DNA of 64,000 nucleotides. Source: Pseudomonas sp. LFM046 (lineage in GTDB: Bacteria; Pseudomonadota; Gammaproteobacteria; Pseudomonadales; Pseudomonadaceae). A program made the position numbers and the translations under genes. Below are positions 1-9,089 of this stretch, piece after piece. The notes beneath the pieces are model-generated. The model did no database searches and was not told where the DNA came from. It saw only the letters and a list, made by a program, of their open reading frames with translations. Within the stretch, counting starts at the first letter, position 1. Each line of letters starts with the position of its first letter. The DNA lies in NCBI RefSeq assembly GCF_000949385.2, contig NZ_JYKO02000001.1, positions 4,455,839 to 4,519,838 of the forward strand, in the 5' to 3' direction.

Positions 1-20
1 TTCTGCGCAGGAGGTTTTCC

Positions 21-1025
21 ATGGCGACCGTCGCGGTATTCGGAGCCGGCACCATCGGCTGCTACGTGGGTGGGCGCCTTGCCACCGGAGGTGTGGAGGT
101 TGTCTTCGTCGGCCGTGAGCACATGGCGGCAACCCTGTCCCGACAGGGGCTGACCCTCAGCGACCTGTTCGGCTGGAAGACCAAGCTGACACCGTCGATG
201 CTCGACTTCACCAGCGACCCTGCGGCGGTGGCCGGCGCCGACCTGGTGCTGGTCACCGTGAAGTCCGGGGACACGGCCAGCGCCGCCGATGCCATGGCGT
301 CGCACCTGCGCCCATCCACCCCGCTGCTGACCTTCCAGAACGGCCTGCACAACGCTGAAGTGCTGAGCGACCGGCTCCCCGGTCACCCGGTGCTGTCCGG
401 GTCCATTCCCTTCAACGTGGCGCAGGTCGCCCCCGGCCATTTCCACCAGGGTTCGGAGGGCACCCCGCAGGTCCAGCGCTCGCCTCTGCTCGACCCGGTG
501 CGCGAGGCGTTCGAACGGGGTGGCCTGCGCCTCGTCGAGCACCAGGACTTCCCGGCCGTGCAATGGGCCAAGCTGCTGTTCAACCTCAACAACGCCGTCA
601 ATGCCCTGTCCGGACTGCCGCTGCGCGATGAGCTGATGCAACGCCCCTATCGCCAGGTGCTCGCGGCGGCGCAACGGGAAGGCCTGGCCCTGCTGAGCGA
701 GAAACATCAGCACCTGGCCCGGCTGACGCCCTTGCCGGCGCAGTGGATCCCCATGCTGCTGGAAACCCCTGACGCCGTCTTCCGCCTCGCTGCCAAACGG
801 ATGCTGGACCTCGACCCGCTGGCCCGGTCGTCGATGCAGGACGACCTGGCGGCCGGGCGCAAGACGGAAATCGACTTCCTGCAGGGGGAAATCCTCGACC
901 TGGCCCAGCGCCTGAACCGCCAGGCACCGGTCAATGCCCGTCTCCTGCAACTGGTACACACCGCTGAGGAGGGTGGCCGGCGCAACTGGTCGGGCGACGC
1001 CCTGCTGGCCCAGGTGCGCGGCTGA
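21..1025 (+). CDS. 2-dehydropantoate 2-reductase family protein
   Basis: This 334-residue protein belongs to the ketopantoate reductase (PanE/ApbA) family, which reduces 2-dehydropantoate to pantoate with NADPH in pantothenate and CoA synthesis. The N-terminus has the Rossmann motif GAGTIG (residues 8-13). The inter-domain helix carries the family lysine in QWAKLLFNLNNAVNAL, and the C-terminal SSMQDDLAAGRKTEIDFLQGE has the expected acidic substrate-binding residue. The ATG follows a clear GGAGG. It is somewhat longer than E. coli PanE (about 303 residues), and many genomes hold several paralogues with other 2-oxoacid substrates. The fold and reaction class are firm; the exact substrate is inferred. 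Confidence 0.85.
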   Translation: MATVAVFGAGTIGCYVGGRLATGGVEVVFVGREHMAATLSRQGLTLSDLFGWKTKLTPSMLDFTSDPAAVAGADLVLVTVKSGDTASAADAMASHLRPSTPLLTFQNGLHNAEVLSDRLPGHPVLSGSIPFNVAQVAPGHFHQGSEGTPQVQRSPLLDPVREAFERGGLRLVEHQDFPAVQWAKLLFNLNNAVNALSGLPLRDELMQRPYRQVLAAAQREGLALLSEKHQHLARLTPLPAQWIPMLLETPDAVFRLAAKRMLDLDPLARSSMQDDLAAGRKTEIDFLQGEILDLAQRLNRQAPVNARLLQLVHTAEEGGRRNWSGDALLAQVRG

Positions 1026-1073
1026 TTCGGCTGCCCCGGGCGAGCGCAGGATGCAACCGCACCGAGAAAGTCC

Positions 1074-1103
1074 TTGTCATACAGACGCTAATCTCGCTAT
1101 TAC
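1074..1103 (+). promoter_or_regulatory. Possible sigma-70 promoter upstream of ppnN
   Basis: TTGTCA at 1074-1079 and TATTAC at 1098-1103 are separated by 18 bases in the 236-base gap before the ppnN start. The region is more AT-rich than its surroundings. This rests on consensus matching only. Confidence 0.3.
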
Positions 1104-1261
1104 GCTGATCCATAAGCGCAAAATCGTTCCCGCAACCTATCCGTAACCTCGTAATGCCCAGATAAGAAGAACCGCCTCAACCTGCGCCATGGAAATCGGC
1201 GCCCAGCATTCCGCCAAGTGTGGCCTCCCGCCCACGCGGCATCGCTTCAAGGAAATCTCGA

Positions 1262-2659
1262 ATGCACAGAAGACAAGTCATCAATGCCCAGGTCAGCCCC
1301 AAGGGCGCCCTCGACACCCTCTCCCAATTCGAAGTGCAGCAGCTCAGCGAAGCCGGTTCCGGCCGCATGTACCAGCTGTTCCGCCAGTGCGCCCTGGCCA
1401 TCCTCAATACCGGCGCCCATAGCGACAACGCCAAGACCATCCTCGACGCCTACAAGGACTTCGAAGTCCGCATCCACCAGCAGGACCGTGGCGTACGCCT
1501 GGAACTGATCAACGCTCCGGCCGACGCCTTCGTCGACGGCGAGATGATCGCCGGCACCCGCGAGATGCTGTTCAGCGCCCTGCGCGACATCGTCCACACC
1601 GAGAACGAACTGAAGAGCCGCCGCTTCGACCTGGACAGCTCCGAAGGCATCACCGACTACGTTTTCCAACTCCTGCGCAACGCCCGCACCCTGCGCGCCG
1701 GCGTCGAGCCGAAGATCGTCGTGTGCTGGGGCGGCCACTCGATCAGCACCGACGAATACAAGTACACCAAGAAGGTCGGCCACGAGCTGGGCCTGCGCAG
1801 CCTGGACGTCTGCACCGGCTGCGGGCCGGGCGTGATGAAGGGCCCGATGAAGGGCGCCACCATCGGTCACGCCAAGCAGCGCACCCACGGCGGTCGCTAC
1901 CTGGGCCTGACCGAGCCGGGCATCATCGCCGCCGAGGCCCCCAACCCCATCGTCAACGAACTGGTGATCCTCCCGGACATCGAGAAGCGCCTGGAAGCCT
2001 TCGTGCGGGTGGGCCACGGCATCATCATCTTCCCGGGCGGCGCCGGTACGGCGGAGGAATTCCTCTACCTGCTGGGCATCCTGATGCACCCGGACAACCA
2101 CGACCTGCCCTTCCCCCTGGTGCTCACCGGGCCGAAGAGCGCGGCGGCCTACCTGGAACAATTGCACGCCTTCGTCGGCGACACCCTCGGTGTGGCTGCG
2201 CAGAGCCGCTACAAGATCATCATCGATGACCCGGCGGCAGTGGCCATCGAGATGGCCCAGGGCCTGAAGGCGGTGAAGCAGTTCCGCCGCGAACGCGCGG
2301 ACGCCTTCCACTTCAACTGGCTGCTGAAGATCGACGAAAGCTTCCAGCACCCGTTCGAGCCCTCCCACGAGAACATGGCCAGCCTCGAACTACGCCGCGA
2401 CCTGCCGCCCCACGAACTGGCCGCCAACCTGCGCCGCGCCTTCTCCGGGATCGTCGCCGGCAACGTGAAGGACAAGGGCATTCGCCTGATCGAGCAGCAC
2501 GGTCCCTATGAGATCCACGGCGACGCGGCGGTGATGCAGCCGCTGGATGACCTGCTGAAAGCCTTCGTCCGCCAGCACCGGATGAAACTGCCCGGCGGCG
2601 CGGCCTATGTGCCCTGCTACCGGGTGGTGCAGAGCGGTGCGCACGAGCTGGCGAGCTGA
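1262..2659 (+). CDS. ppnN: Pyrimidine/purine nucleotide 5'-monophosphate nucleosidase
   Basis: This 465-residue LOG-family protein aligns over its length with my recollection of E. coli PpnN (YgdH), which splits nucleoside monophosphates into base and ribose 5-phosphate and responds to (p)ppGpp. Diagnostic parts are CWGGHSI, the glycine-rich CTGCGPGVMKGPMKGA, the LOG motif PGGAGTAEE, and the C-terminal FEPSHENMASLEL and RRAFSGIVAGNVKDKGIR. An in-frame GTG lies 42 bases upstream, but the ATG at 1262 starts where family members start (…QVSPKGALDTLSQFEV). It appears to be a single-gene unit followed by a strong hairpin. Confidence 0.93.
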   Translation: MHRRQVINAQVSPKGALDTLSQFEVQQLSEAGSGRMYQLFRQCALAILNTGAHSDNAKTILDAYKDFEVRIHQQDRGVRLELINAPADAFVDGEMIAGTREMLFSALRDIVHTENELKSRRFDLDSSEGITDYVFQLLRNARTLRAGVEPKIVVCWGGHSISTDEYKYTKKVGHELGLRSLDVCTGCGPGVMKGPMKGATIGHAKQRTHGGRYLGLTEPGIIAAEAPNPIVNELVILPDIEKRLEAFVRVGHGIIIFPGGAGTAEEFLYLLGILMHPDNHDLPFPLVLTGPKSAAAYLEQLHAFVGDTLGVAAQSRYKIIIDDPAAVAIEMAQGLKAVKQFRRERADAFHFNWLLKIDESFQHPFEPSHENMASLELRRDLPPHELAANLRRAFSGIVAGNVKDKGIRLIEQHGPYEIHGDAAVMQPLDDLLKAFVRQHRMKLPGGAAYVPCYRVVQSGAHELAS

Positions 2660-2683
2660 CGGTTTGGAGCAACGACGCGAGTC

Positions 2684-2708
2684 CCCCCTCTCCCTCTGGG
2701 AGAGGGGG
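2684..2708. terminator. GC-rich hairpin after ppnN
   Basis: An 11-base perfect stem (2684-2694 CCCCCTCTCCC with 2698-2708 GGGAGAGGGGG) has a TCT loop, 25 bases after the ppnN stop. No T-run follows, so it may be a REP-type hairpin acting as an mRNA end rather than a classic intrinsic terminator. A related 'ctctcccggagggagag' hairpin occurs near 29.67 kb. Confidence 0.5.
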
Positions 2709-2741
2709 CCCTGCTCGAACTCCCAAGGGCAGCCCTTCGGC

Positions 2742-2770
2742 CTGCTTGGCGAATGAATTCGCCCCTACAA
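2742..2770 (-). repeat. 29-base palindromic repeat, copy A
   Basis: The core is GGCGAAT-g-AATTCGCC within a 29-base unit that is repeated in opposite orientation at 10196-10224 with one mismatch. It lies in the gap between two convergent genes. Short intergenic palindromes of this kind are typical REP elements in Pseudomonas. Confidence 0.7.
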
Positions 2771-2851
2771 AGAACCCCGCCCTCCGCGCCCTACCGAATT
2801 GGCTTCATCCTGCTAGCGCGGACATTCCCACGTTCAGACATTCTCCTGCAT

Positions 2852-3904
2852 CTAGCTGACCGGGACCACCGGCGGGCGGACATCGTGGCCGCCACTCAAT
2901 GCCGGCAGCATCTCGGCGGCCTGCTGGTGGGGAACCCCGAGCTCCACTTCGCTGGCGGCACTCAGGCGCTGGTACTGCTCGTCGCTCAGCTCCACCGTCA
3001 GGGCGCCCAAGGTGGCGTCGAACTGTTCCCGGGTGCGCGAGCCGAGGATCGGGATCAGCGCGGTGCTGGACCGGCGCGCCTTGTGCAACAGCCACGCGAT
3101 GGCGACCTGGGTCGGGGTGCTGCCCTGCTCCGCGGCCACGGCGAACAGCGTATTGAGGACGGTTGTCTCACGGGCAGTCTTCTCGCCGTGGACCAGCATG
3201 CCCAGCTTGGTGGCGCGGGAGTCGTCGGAGCCGTTGCGGTATTTGCCGGTGAGGAAGCCGCCGCCCAGGGGGGACCACTGGGTGACGGCCAAACCCAGGG
3301 CTTCGGCCATCGGCAGCAGCTCACGGTCGGCGGTGCGCTCGGCCAGGCTGTATTCCAGCTGGATGCCCACCAGCGGCGCCCAGCCGCGCAGCTCCGCCAG
3401 CAGGTCGGCACGGGCGATGCGCCAGGCGGGGAAGTTGGACAGGCCCGCGTAGTGGATCTTGCCGGCGCTGACCAGGTCGTCGAAGCCGCGCAGGATTTCG
3501 TCCATGGGCGTCACGCCGTCGGTGATGTGCGCCCAGAGCAGGTCGATATGCCCGGTTTTCAGGCGCTTCAGGCTTTCCTCCACGGCGCGGACCATGTTCT
3601 TCCTGTTATTGCCCGTGCGGGCCATGCCGTCCGCCGGGGTTGTGCCCAGGGTGTACTTGGTGGCGATGACGTAGTCGTCCCGCTGGGCGGCGATGAAGTC
3701 CCCGAGCAGCGTTTCCGCCTGCCCGGCCTGGTAGCCGTTGGCGGTGTCGAAGAAGTTGCCGCCGGCCTCCACGTAGCCGTCGAAGATTTTCTTCGCCTCA
3801 TCCCGCTCCGCACCGTGCCCCCAGCCAGTGCCGAAGTTGCCGGTGCCCAGGGCCAGTTCGGAAACGCGAAGGCCGGTACGACGGCCGAAAGTCGAGTAGC
3901 GCAT
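2852..3904 (-). CDS. Aldo/keto reductase
   Basis: This 350-residue NAD(P)-dependent oxidoreductase of the aldo/keto reductase superfamily reduces aldehydes or ketones to alcohols; its substrate is unknown. The catalytic tetrad is visible: Asp and Tyr in NFFDTANGYQAGQAETLLG, Lys in VIATKYTLG and His in DLLWAHITDG. The cofactor-binding end has IPILGSRTREQF. The chosen ATG (MRYSTFGRRTGL) follows GGGAGAT and matches the family N-terminus; a longer in-frame ORF adds 41 unlikely residues. The gene converges on ppnN and is divergent from the MFS gene, so it is probably transcribed alone. Confidence 0.9.
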   Translation of the reverse strand: MRYSTFGRRTGLRVSELALGTGNFGTGWGHGAERDEAKKIFDGYVEAGGNFFDTANGYQAGQAETLLGDFIAAQRDDYVIATKYTLGTTPADGMARTGNNRKNMVRAVEESLKRLKTGHIDLLWAHITDGVTPMDEILRGFDDLVSAGKIHYAGLSNFPAWRIARADLLAELRGWAPLVGIQLEYSLAERTADRELLPMAEALGLAVTQWSPLGGGFLTGKYRNGSDDSRATKLGMLVHGEKTARETTVLNTLFAVAAEQGSTPTQVAIAWLLHKARRSSTALIPILGSRTREQFDATLGALTVELSDEQYQRLSAASEVELGVPHQQAAEMLPALSGGHDVRPPVVPVS

Positions 3905-4090
3905 GGTGATCTCCCGCCGGGGGTTTTCCTGGATGACATCCATCCCGGGTGGAACGTCCGGCCTGGTCCCTGACCTTAGACGATCAGGCAGACAGGCGGC
4001 GGCTATTGGTCGAAAAGCCCCCGGCAATGCGGTCGCGGGTTGGCGTGGGTGGGCTAGTCTCTCCGGGACGCCCGACAGGGGAAAAGCGCC

Positions 4091-5362
4091 ATGCGATCCA
4101 GCCTTGCCACCGGTGTGACACGCCGGGAAATCTGGGCCTGGGCGATGTTCGACTTCGCCAACTCCGGCTACACCACGGTGATCATCACCGCCGTCTTCAA
4201 CGCCTACTTCGTGGCCGTGGTGGCCGAGGGCAAACCCTGGGGCACCCTGGCCTGGACCAGCACCCTCGCCCTCTCCTACGCCCTGGTGATCCTCACCGCG
4301 CCCATTATCGGCGCCTACGCCGACGCTACGGCCCGCAAGAAACGGCTGCTGCTATTCAGCACCCTGGGCTGCGTGATCTTCACCGCCGCCCTGGCCCTGG
4401 CCGGCACGGGTGGCTTGGCACTGGCGGTGCTCTTCGTGGTGCTGTCGAACTTCTGCTTCGGCACCGGAGAAAACCTGATCGCCGCCTTCCTCCCCGAACT
4501 CGCCCACGACGAGGCCCTCGGCCGGGTGTCCGGCTGGGGCTGGGGGCTGGGCTACATCGGCGGGCTGGTCAGCCTGGGCGCCTGCCTGGGCTACGTGAGC
4601 TGGGCCCAGGGCCAGGGGCAGACGGCGGCGCAATTCGTGCCGGTGTGCGTGCTGATCACGGCCCTGCTCTTCGCCATCGCCAGCACCCCGACCTTTCTTT
4701 ACCTGAAGGAACGCAGCCAGCCGCAACCCGTCGGCTCCGGCGGTGCCTGGGCGCGCGTCGCACGGACGATGCGGGAGGCCGGCCGCTATCGCGACCTGCT
4801 GCGCTTCCTGGCCTGCACCGTCTGCTACCAGGCCGGGATTGCCGCGGTGATCAGCCTGGCCGCCATCTACGCCGACCAAGTCATGGGCTTCACCACTCAG
4901 GACACGCTGATGCTGATCTTCATCGTCAACATCACCGCCTCCATTGGCGCGGTGATGTTCGGCTGGCTGCAGGACCGGATCGGCCATCGCCCCACCCTGG
5001 CGCTGACGCTGCTGGGCTGGCTGGCCATGGTGGGCCTGATCTGGCTGGCCAGCGGCCCGGCGCTGTTCTGGGCCGCCGCCAATATCGCCGGCCTGTGCAT
5101 GGGCGCCAGCCAGTCGGCCGGGCGCGCCATCGTCGGCCTGCTGGCGCCCCCCACGCGGCTGGCGGAGTTCTTCGGGCTCTGGGGCCAGGCGGTGAAACTC
5201 TCGGCCATCCTCGGCCCCATGACCTACGGCCTGGCCAACTGGCTGTCCGGCGGCGATCACCGGATGGCGATGCTCATCACCGGCAGCTACTTCGTCATCG
5301 GGCTGCTGCTTCTCGCCAGCGTGCGCCTGGAACGCGGACGCCGGGCGGCGCTGACGGGGTGA
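4091..5362 (+). CDS. MFS transporter, UMF1/Atg22-like family
   Basis: This 423-residue polytopic inner-membrane protein has about 12 hydrophobic segments. The N-terminal EIWAWAMFDFANSGYTTVIITAVFNAYF is characteristic of the UMF1 (Atg22-like) branch of the major facilitator superfamily. The cytoplasmic loop after helix 2-3 reads GAYADATARKKRLL, and FGWLQDRIGHRPTL after helix 8 is the second-half MFS motif. Members are thought to export small molecules; the yeast relative exports amino acids from the vacuole. The substrate cannot be read here. Confidence 0.85.
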   Translation: MRSSLATGVTRREIWAWAMFDFANSGYTTVIITAVFNAYFVAVVAEGKPWGTLAWTSTLALSYALVILTAPIIGAYADATARKKRLLLFSTLGCVIFTAALALAGTGGLALAVLFVVLSNFCFGTGENLIAAFLPELAHDEALGRVSGWGWGLGYIGGLVSLGACLGYVSWAQGQGQTAAQFVPVCVLITALLFAIASTPTFLYLKERSQPQPVGSGGAWARVARTMREAGRYRDLLRFLACTVCYQAGIAAVISLAAIYADQVMGFTTQDTLMLIFIVNITASIGAVMFGWLQDRIGHRPTLALTLLGWLAMVGLIWLASGPALFWAAANIAGLCMGASQSAGRAIVGLLAPPTRLAEFFGLWGQAVKLSAILGPMTYGLANWLSGGDHRMAMLITGSYFVIGLLLLASVRLERGRRAALTG

Positions 5363-5380
5363 GCCCCGTGCCACCGACGC

Positions 5381-6202
5381 TCAGCGCTTGAGGAAGCCCT
5401 TCAGCAATTCACCGACGCGCTCGCCCAGCTCCTGGTTGGCGGACAGTTGCAGGCCGCGCGCCAGTTCGCTGTCCACCACCTGTTCCACCAGCGGGCGCAG
5501 GGCGAGCAACTGGCGATTCAGCGCGTCCAGTTCGTCGACATGGGGCAGACTGCCGGAGAGCAGCGGGTTGACCAGATGCTGGACGATCATCCGCACGATG
5601 CCGGCGGACACCGGCTCCACCTGGCGGCGAATGGCGGCGAATTGCTCCAGCAGCACATCCAGCGGAATGCCCGAACGGTAGAGCTGCGCACCGGCGCTGA
5701 AGATGCGTGGGTTGAGCACCCGCAGGTGATCGCCGGCGAATTCGATCAGGCCCAGTTCGCGGGCCCGGTCCATGTTGTCGTCGGTGAGGTCGGCGCCGAA
5801 CAGCGCCTGCACTTCGTCGAAGCCGAGGCGGGTCGGCTCCACCTGGTTCCAGGCGCCGACGATGGCTTCCTCCAGCCCCAGCACATGGGCCAGGTCCCGG
5901 CCCTGGTCCCAGGCATCCAGCAGTTCGCGGATGCTGGCGATGCTGTAGCCCCGCTCCAGCAACTGGCCGATCAGCCGCAGCCGCGCCAGGTGCTCGCCGT
6001 TGTAGATCCCCACCCGTCCGCGCCGCTCCGGCGGCGGCAGCAGGCCGCGATCCTGGTAGGCACGCAGGTTGCGCACCGTGGTCCCGGCTTCGCGGGCCAG
6101 TTCATCCACGGTGAATTCGGCGTCCGGCGGAACCGGGATGTCGGCGGCCTGGTTGAGCAGTTTGCTGAGGAAGGAGGGGACATTTTTCATGGGCCGGATC
6201 AT
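5381..6202 (-). CDS. MerR family transcriptional regulator
   Basis: This protein has 273 residues. The N-terminal winged helix-turn-helix of the MerR class (EFTVDELAREAGTTVRNLRAYQDRG…RRGRVGIYNGEHLARLRLIGQLLERGYSIASIREL) is followed by a long helical effector domain without the cysteine pattern of metal sensors. It is divergently transcribed from the M24 peptidase / hydrolase-SDR / metal-hydrolase operon, which is its likely target. I chose the ATG at 6202 because GAGAGGGGC lies about 8 bases upstream; the ATG at 6190 (MKNVPSFL) is a real alternative. The ligand is unknown. Confidence 0.85.
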   Translation of the reverse strand: MIRPMKNVPSFLSKLLNQAADIPVPPDAEFTVDELAREAGTTVRNLRAYQDRGLLPPPERRGRVGIYNGEHLARLRLIGQLLERGYSIASIRELLDAWDQGRDLAHVLGLEEAIVGAWNQVEPTRLGFDEVQALFGADLTDDNMDRARELGLIEFAGDHLRVLNPRIFSAGAQLYRSGIPLDVLLEQFAAIRRQVEPVSAGIVRMIVQHLVNPLLSGSLPHVDELDALNRQLLALRPLVEQVVDSELARGLQLSANQELGERVGELLKGFLKR

Positions 6203-6406
6203 ATCGCCGCCCCTCTCACCCCAACAACAGCGCCCTGAACGGCCCAACCATTGGCTGGACTTGCCCCGGCCGGTTGCCACCGATTGCGCCGAAACCCGAT
6301 CGCAGCCGCTCTACGCCGGGCATTTTCCGCTTTCGGTAACGCGGTAACAGCGCCTGATCCCGACGCGGCCGAGTGCTGGCCAGGGCCGGATTTCCTGTTC
6401 AAGAAT

Positions 6407-6434
6407 GACTGTGACATTGACTGATGTAACAGTC
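6407..6434. promoter_or_regulatory. Palindromic operator candidate before the M24/SDR operon
   Basis: An inverted repeat, GACTGTGACAT (6407-6417) and ATGTAACAGTC (6424-6434), has 10 of 11 pairs matching and a 6-base spacer. It ends 18 bases before the M24 start codon, in the gap shared with the divergent MerR gene. The position fits a regulator-binding site; assigning it to the MerR protein is inference. Confidence 0.5.
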
Positions 6435-6452
6435 CTGCAACCGGAGATTCCC

Positions 6453-7319
6453 ATGCCTGCTCCCGCCCTCGGCGCCCAAGACCTGTCCGAATTTCGCACT
6501 GTGCAGCAACTGGCTTATCGCTGCGCGGAAACCATCGCCGGTGAACTGAAGCCCGGTATCACCGAAAAGGAAGCCGCCAGCCTGATGAAGAGCTGGCTGC
6601 AGGATCACGGCGTCCGGGACTGGTTTCATCAGCCTTTCGCCTGGTTCGGCCCGCGTACCGCCTTCAAGGGTTTCGACGGCCTGCGCCACCTGGGCGGCTT
6701 CAACCTGGCGTTCTATCCGGGCCGGCAGCGGCTGGAAGAAGGCATGCCCTTCATCCTCGACTGCGCGCCCACCCTGGGCGCCTACACGGCGGACATCGGC
6801 TACTCCGGCGCCCTGGGCGACAACCGGGTGGTGGAGCGGCTGATGGACGACCTGATGGAGCATCGCCAGCTGATCCTCGACCTGGTGCGCCAGCGCATGC
6901 CGCTGGCCCGGGTCAGCCAGGCCGTGGACAGCCTCTGCGCCCGCCAGGGGACCCTGCCCCGGCACAAGGCCTATCCGTTCGAGGTGCTGGCCCACCGGGT
7001 GGAAAAACTCGGCGAGCGCAAGCAGGGCCTGTCCATCGCCCGCTTCGGCGTGCGCAATATCTACACCCTGACGCGCAACGCGCTGATCACCGGCCGCCGC
7101 GAGGGCTGGTCGCCGCTCTGGTCGAGCAACAGTCGCTCCGAGCACCCGCCGACGCCCGGCCTCTGGGCGGTGGAGCCGCACCTGGGATTCCGGGGCGTCG
7201 GCGCCAAGTTCGAAGAATTGCTGGTGGTGACCGCCGACGGCGCCTTCTGGCTGGATGACGACCTGCCCCACGTCCGCCGCTGGCAGGCCCGCCAGCAGGC
7301 CAAGCGGGTGGCGGCATGA
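6453..7319 (+). CDS. M24 family metallopeptidase-like protein
   Basis: This 288-residue protein has the pita-bread fold of Xaa-Pro aminopeptidases and methionine aminopeptidases (peptidase family M24). Candidate metal ligands are the two Asp in FILDCAPTLGAYTADIGYSG, a His in the VLAHRVEKLG region, and Glu in AVEPHLGFRGVGAKFEELLVV. This pattern is divergent, so a creatinase-like non-peptidase role is possible. The ATG at 6453 follows GGAG at about 8 bases; an upstream ATG at 6405 overlaps the palindromic operator and is less likely. Its stop overlaps the next start (ATGA), so the two genes are translationally coupled. Confidence 0.75.
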   Translation: MPAPALGAQDLSEFRTVQQLAYRCAETIAGELKPGITEKEAASLMKSWLQDHGVRDWFHQPFAWFGPRTAFKGFDGLRHLGGFNLAFYPGRQRLEEGMPFILDCAPTLGAYTADIGYSGALGDNRVVERLMDDLMEHRQLILDLVRQRMPLARVSQAVDSLCARQGTLPRHKAYPFEVLAHRVEKLGERKQGLSIARFGVRNIYTLTRNALITGRREGWSPLWSSNSRSEHPPTPGLWAVEPHLGFRGVGAKFEELLVVTADGAFWLDDDLPHVRRWQARQQAKRVAA

Positions 7320-9079
7320 ACGCGCCCCTGCTGCTGGAACCCCAGCGCTTCGCCGTCAAGGGCGACGGCGTGGAGCTGGCCGCCTACCGCTGGGGCAATG
7401 CCGCCGGCCCTACCCTGCTGCTGGTGCATGGCTACCCGGACAACCACGAGGTCTGGCTGCCGCTAGTGCGCGAGCTGGCCGCGGACTACCAGATCATCGC
7501 GTACGACGTGCGCGGCGCCGGTGCCTCGGATATCCCGCGCAAGACCCGCGACTATCGGCTGGAGAAACTGGCCAACGATCTGGAAGCGGTCATCCAGGCC
7601 GTAAGCCCCGAGCGTCCGGTGCACCTGGTGGCCCACGACTGGGGCTCGATCCAGTCCTGGGAGGCGGTGACCGAGCCGCGCATCCAGCCGCTGCTGGCGT
7701 CCTACACCACGGTTTCCGGCCCCTGCCTCGACCACGTCGGTCACTGGATGCGCGCGCGCCTCGCGGAGAAACGCCCGCGCGCCCTGGCCCGGGTAGTCGG
7801 CCAACTGGTCAGCTCCTGGTACGTCGCCTTCTTCCATACCCCGCTGCTGCCGGAATTGCTTTGGCGCGCCGGCCTCGCCCGCGCCTGGCCCACCCTGCTG
7901 CGGCGCCTGGAAGGCGTGCGCGTCGCACGGCCAAACCTCACCCAGGCCTCCGATGGCCAGCACGGCGTGAAGCTCTATCGCGCCAACTTCATCAGCAGCC
8001 TGTTCCGCCCGCGCCAGCGGCCTACCCAGGTGCCGGTGCAGTTGATCGTCGCCACTCGCGACCGCTTCGTGCGACCGCAGTTGTTCCAGGACCTGCATCA
8101 GTGGGTTCCGCGCCTGTGGCGCCGCGAGGTGGCCGCCGGGCACTGGCAACTGCTGGCCGAGCCCGGCCGCCTGGCGGGCTGGATCAGGGCGTTCGTCGAC
8201 CACCTGGAAGGCGCCGAAGCCACCCGTGCCCTGAGCCTGGCACAGGTGCGCCCCGGCTCCGGCGAGTTCGCCGGCAAGCTGGTGGTGGTGACCGGCGCTG
8301 GCGGCGGCATCGGCCGCGCCACCCTGCTGGAGTTCGCCGAGCGCGGCGCCAGCGTGCTGGCCGCGGATATCGACCTGGCCGCCGCCGAACGCAGCGCGGA
8401 ACTGGCCCGCGCCCTGGGCGCCGAGGCCTGGGCGCGGCAGCTGGATGTCAGCGACAGCGCGCAGATGGAAGCCTTCGCCAAGGGGGTGCAGGCGGAATTC
8501 GGTTGCCCGGATGTCCTGGTCAACAACGCCGGCATCGGCATGGCCGGCGCCATGCTCGACACCCGCCCGGAAGACTGGGAGCGCCTGCTGCGGGTCAACC
8601 TGTGGAGCGTGATCGACGGCTGCCGCCTGTTCGCCCGGCAGATGGTGGAGGCCGGCAAGGGCGGGCATATCGTCAACGTCGCCTCGGCGGCGGCCTTCGT
8701 GCCCTCGCGCAACTACGCCGCCTACGCCACCAGCAAGGCCGCCGTGCTGATGCTGAGCGAATGCCTGCGCGCGGAACTGGCGGGCAAGGGCATTGGCGTC
8801 ACCGCCATCTGCCCGGGGCTGGTCAACACCGGAATCATCCAGGCCACCCGCTTCAACGGGCTGGACGCCGAAGCCGAGGCCCAGCGCAAGGCCAAGGTGC
8901 AGCGCCTCTACCGGCGCCGCAACCTCAGCGCCGAAACCGTGGCCACCCGCATCGCCCAGGCGGTGGAACGCAACAAGGCGGTGCAGGCCGTGGGCAGCGA
9001 AGCCCATCTCAGCGTCGCCCAGTGGCGCTTCGCCCCCTGGCTGTCGCGCCTGCTCGCACGCCTGAACCTTTCCGCCTGA
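7316..9079 (+). CDS. Fused alpha/beta-hydrolase and short-chain dehydrogenase
   Basis: This is a 587-residue fusion. Residues ~1-300 form an alpha/beta-hydrolase with HGYPDN (oxyanion region) and LVAHDWGS, where the nucleophile is Asp as in epoxide hydrolases and haloalkane dehalogenases. Residues ~315-587 form a classical SDR with VTGAGGGIGRA, NNAGIGMAG, and the YAAYATSKAA Tyr/Lys pair. It would hydrolyse an epoxide- or ester-like bond and oxidise or reduce the product, perhaps on a lipid. It is the second gene of the MerR-divergent operon, overlapping the first by 4 bases and sitting 10 bases before the third. The combined substrate is unknown. Confidence 0.85.
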   Translation: MNAPLLLEPQRFAVKGDGVELAAYRWGNAAGPTLLLVHGYPDNHEVWLPLVRELAADYQIIAYDVRGAGASDIPRKTRDYRLEKLANDLEAVIQAVSPERPVHLVAHDWGSIQSWEAVTEPRIQPLLASYTTVSGPCLDHVGHWMRARLAEKRPRALARVVGQLVSSWYVAFFHTPLLPELLWRAGLARAWPTLLRRLEGVRVARPNLTQASDGQHGVKLYRANFISSLFRPRQRPTQVPVQLIVATRDRFVRPQLFQDLHQWVPRLWRREVAAGHWQLLAEPGRLAGWIRAFVDHLEGAEATRALSLAQVRPGSGEFAGKLVVVTGAGGGIGRATLLEFAERGASVLAADIDLAAAERSAELARALGAEAWARQLDVSDSAQMEAFAKGVQAEFGCPDVLVNNAGIGMAGAMLDTRPEDWERLLRVNLWSVIDGCRLFARQMVEAGKGGHIVNVASAAAFVPSRNYAAYATSKAAVLMLSECLRAELAGKGIGVTAICPGLVNTGIIQATRFNGLDAEAEAQRKAKVQRLYRRRNLSAETVATRIAQAVERNKAVQAVGSEAHLSVAQWRFAPWLSRLLARLNLSA

Positions 9080-9089
9080 GGACCGCCCC

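Noticed and set aside
2753..3973. 406-codon plus-strand frame
   Set aside because: Antisense to the aldo/keto reductase, with His/Gln/Gly-rich composition typical of shadow frames.
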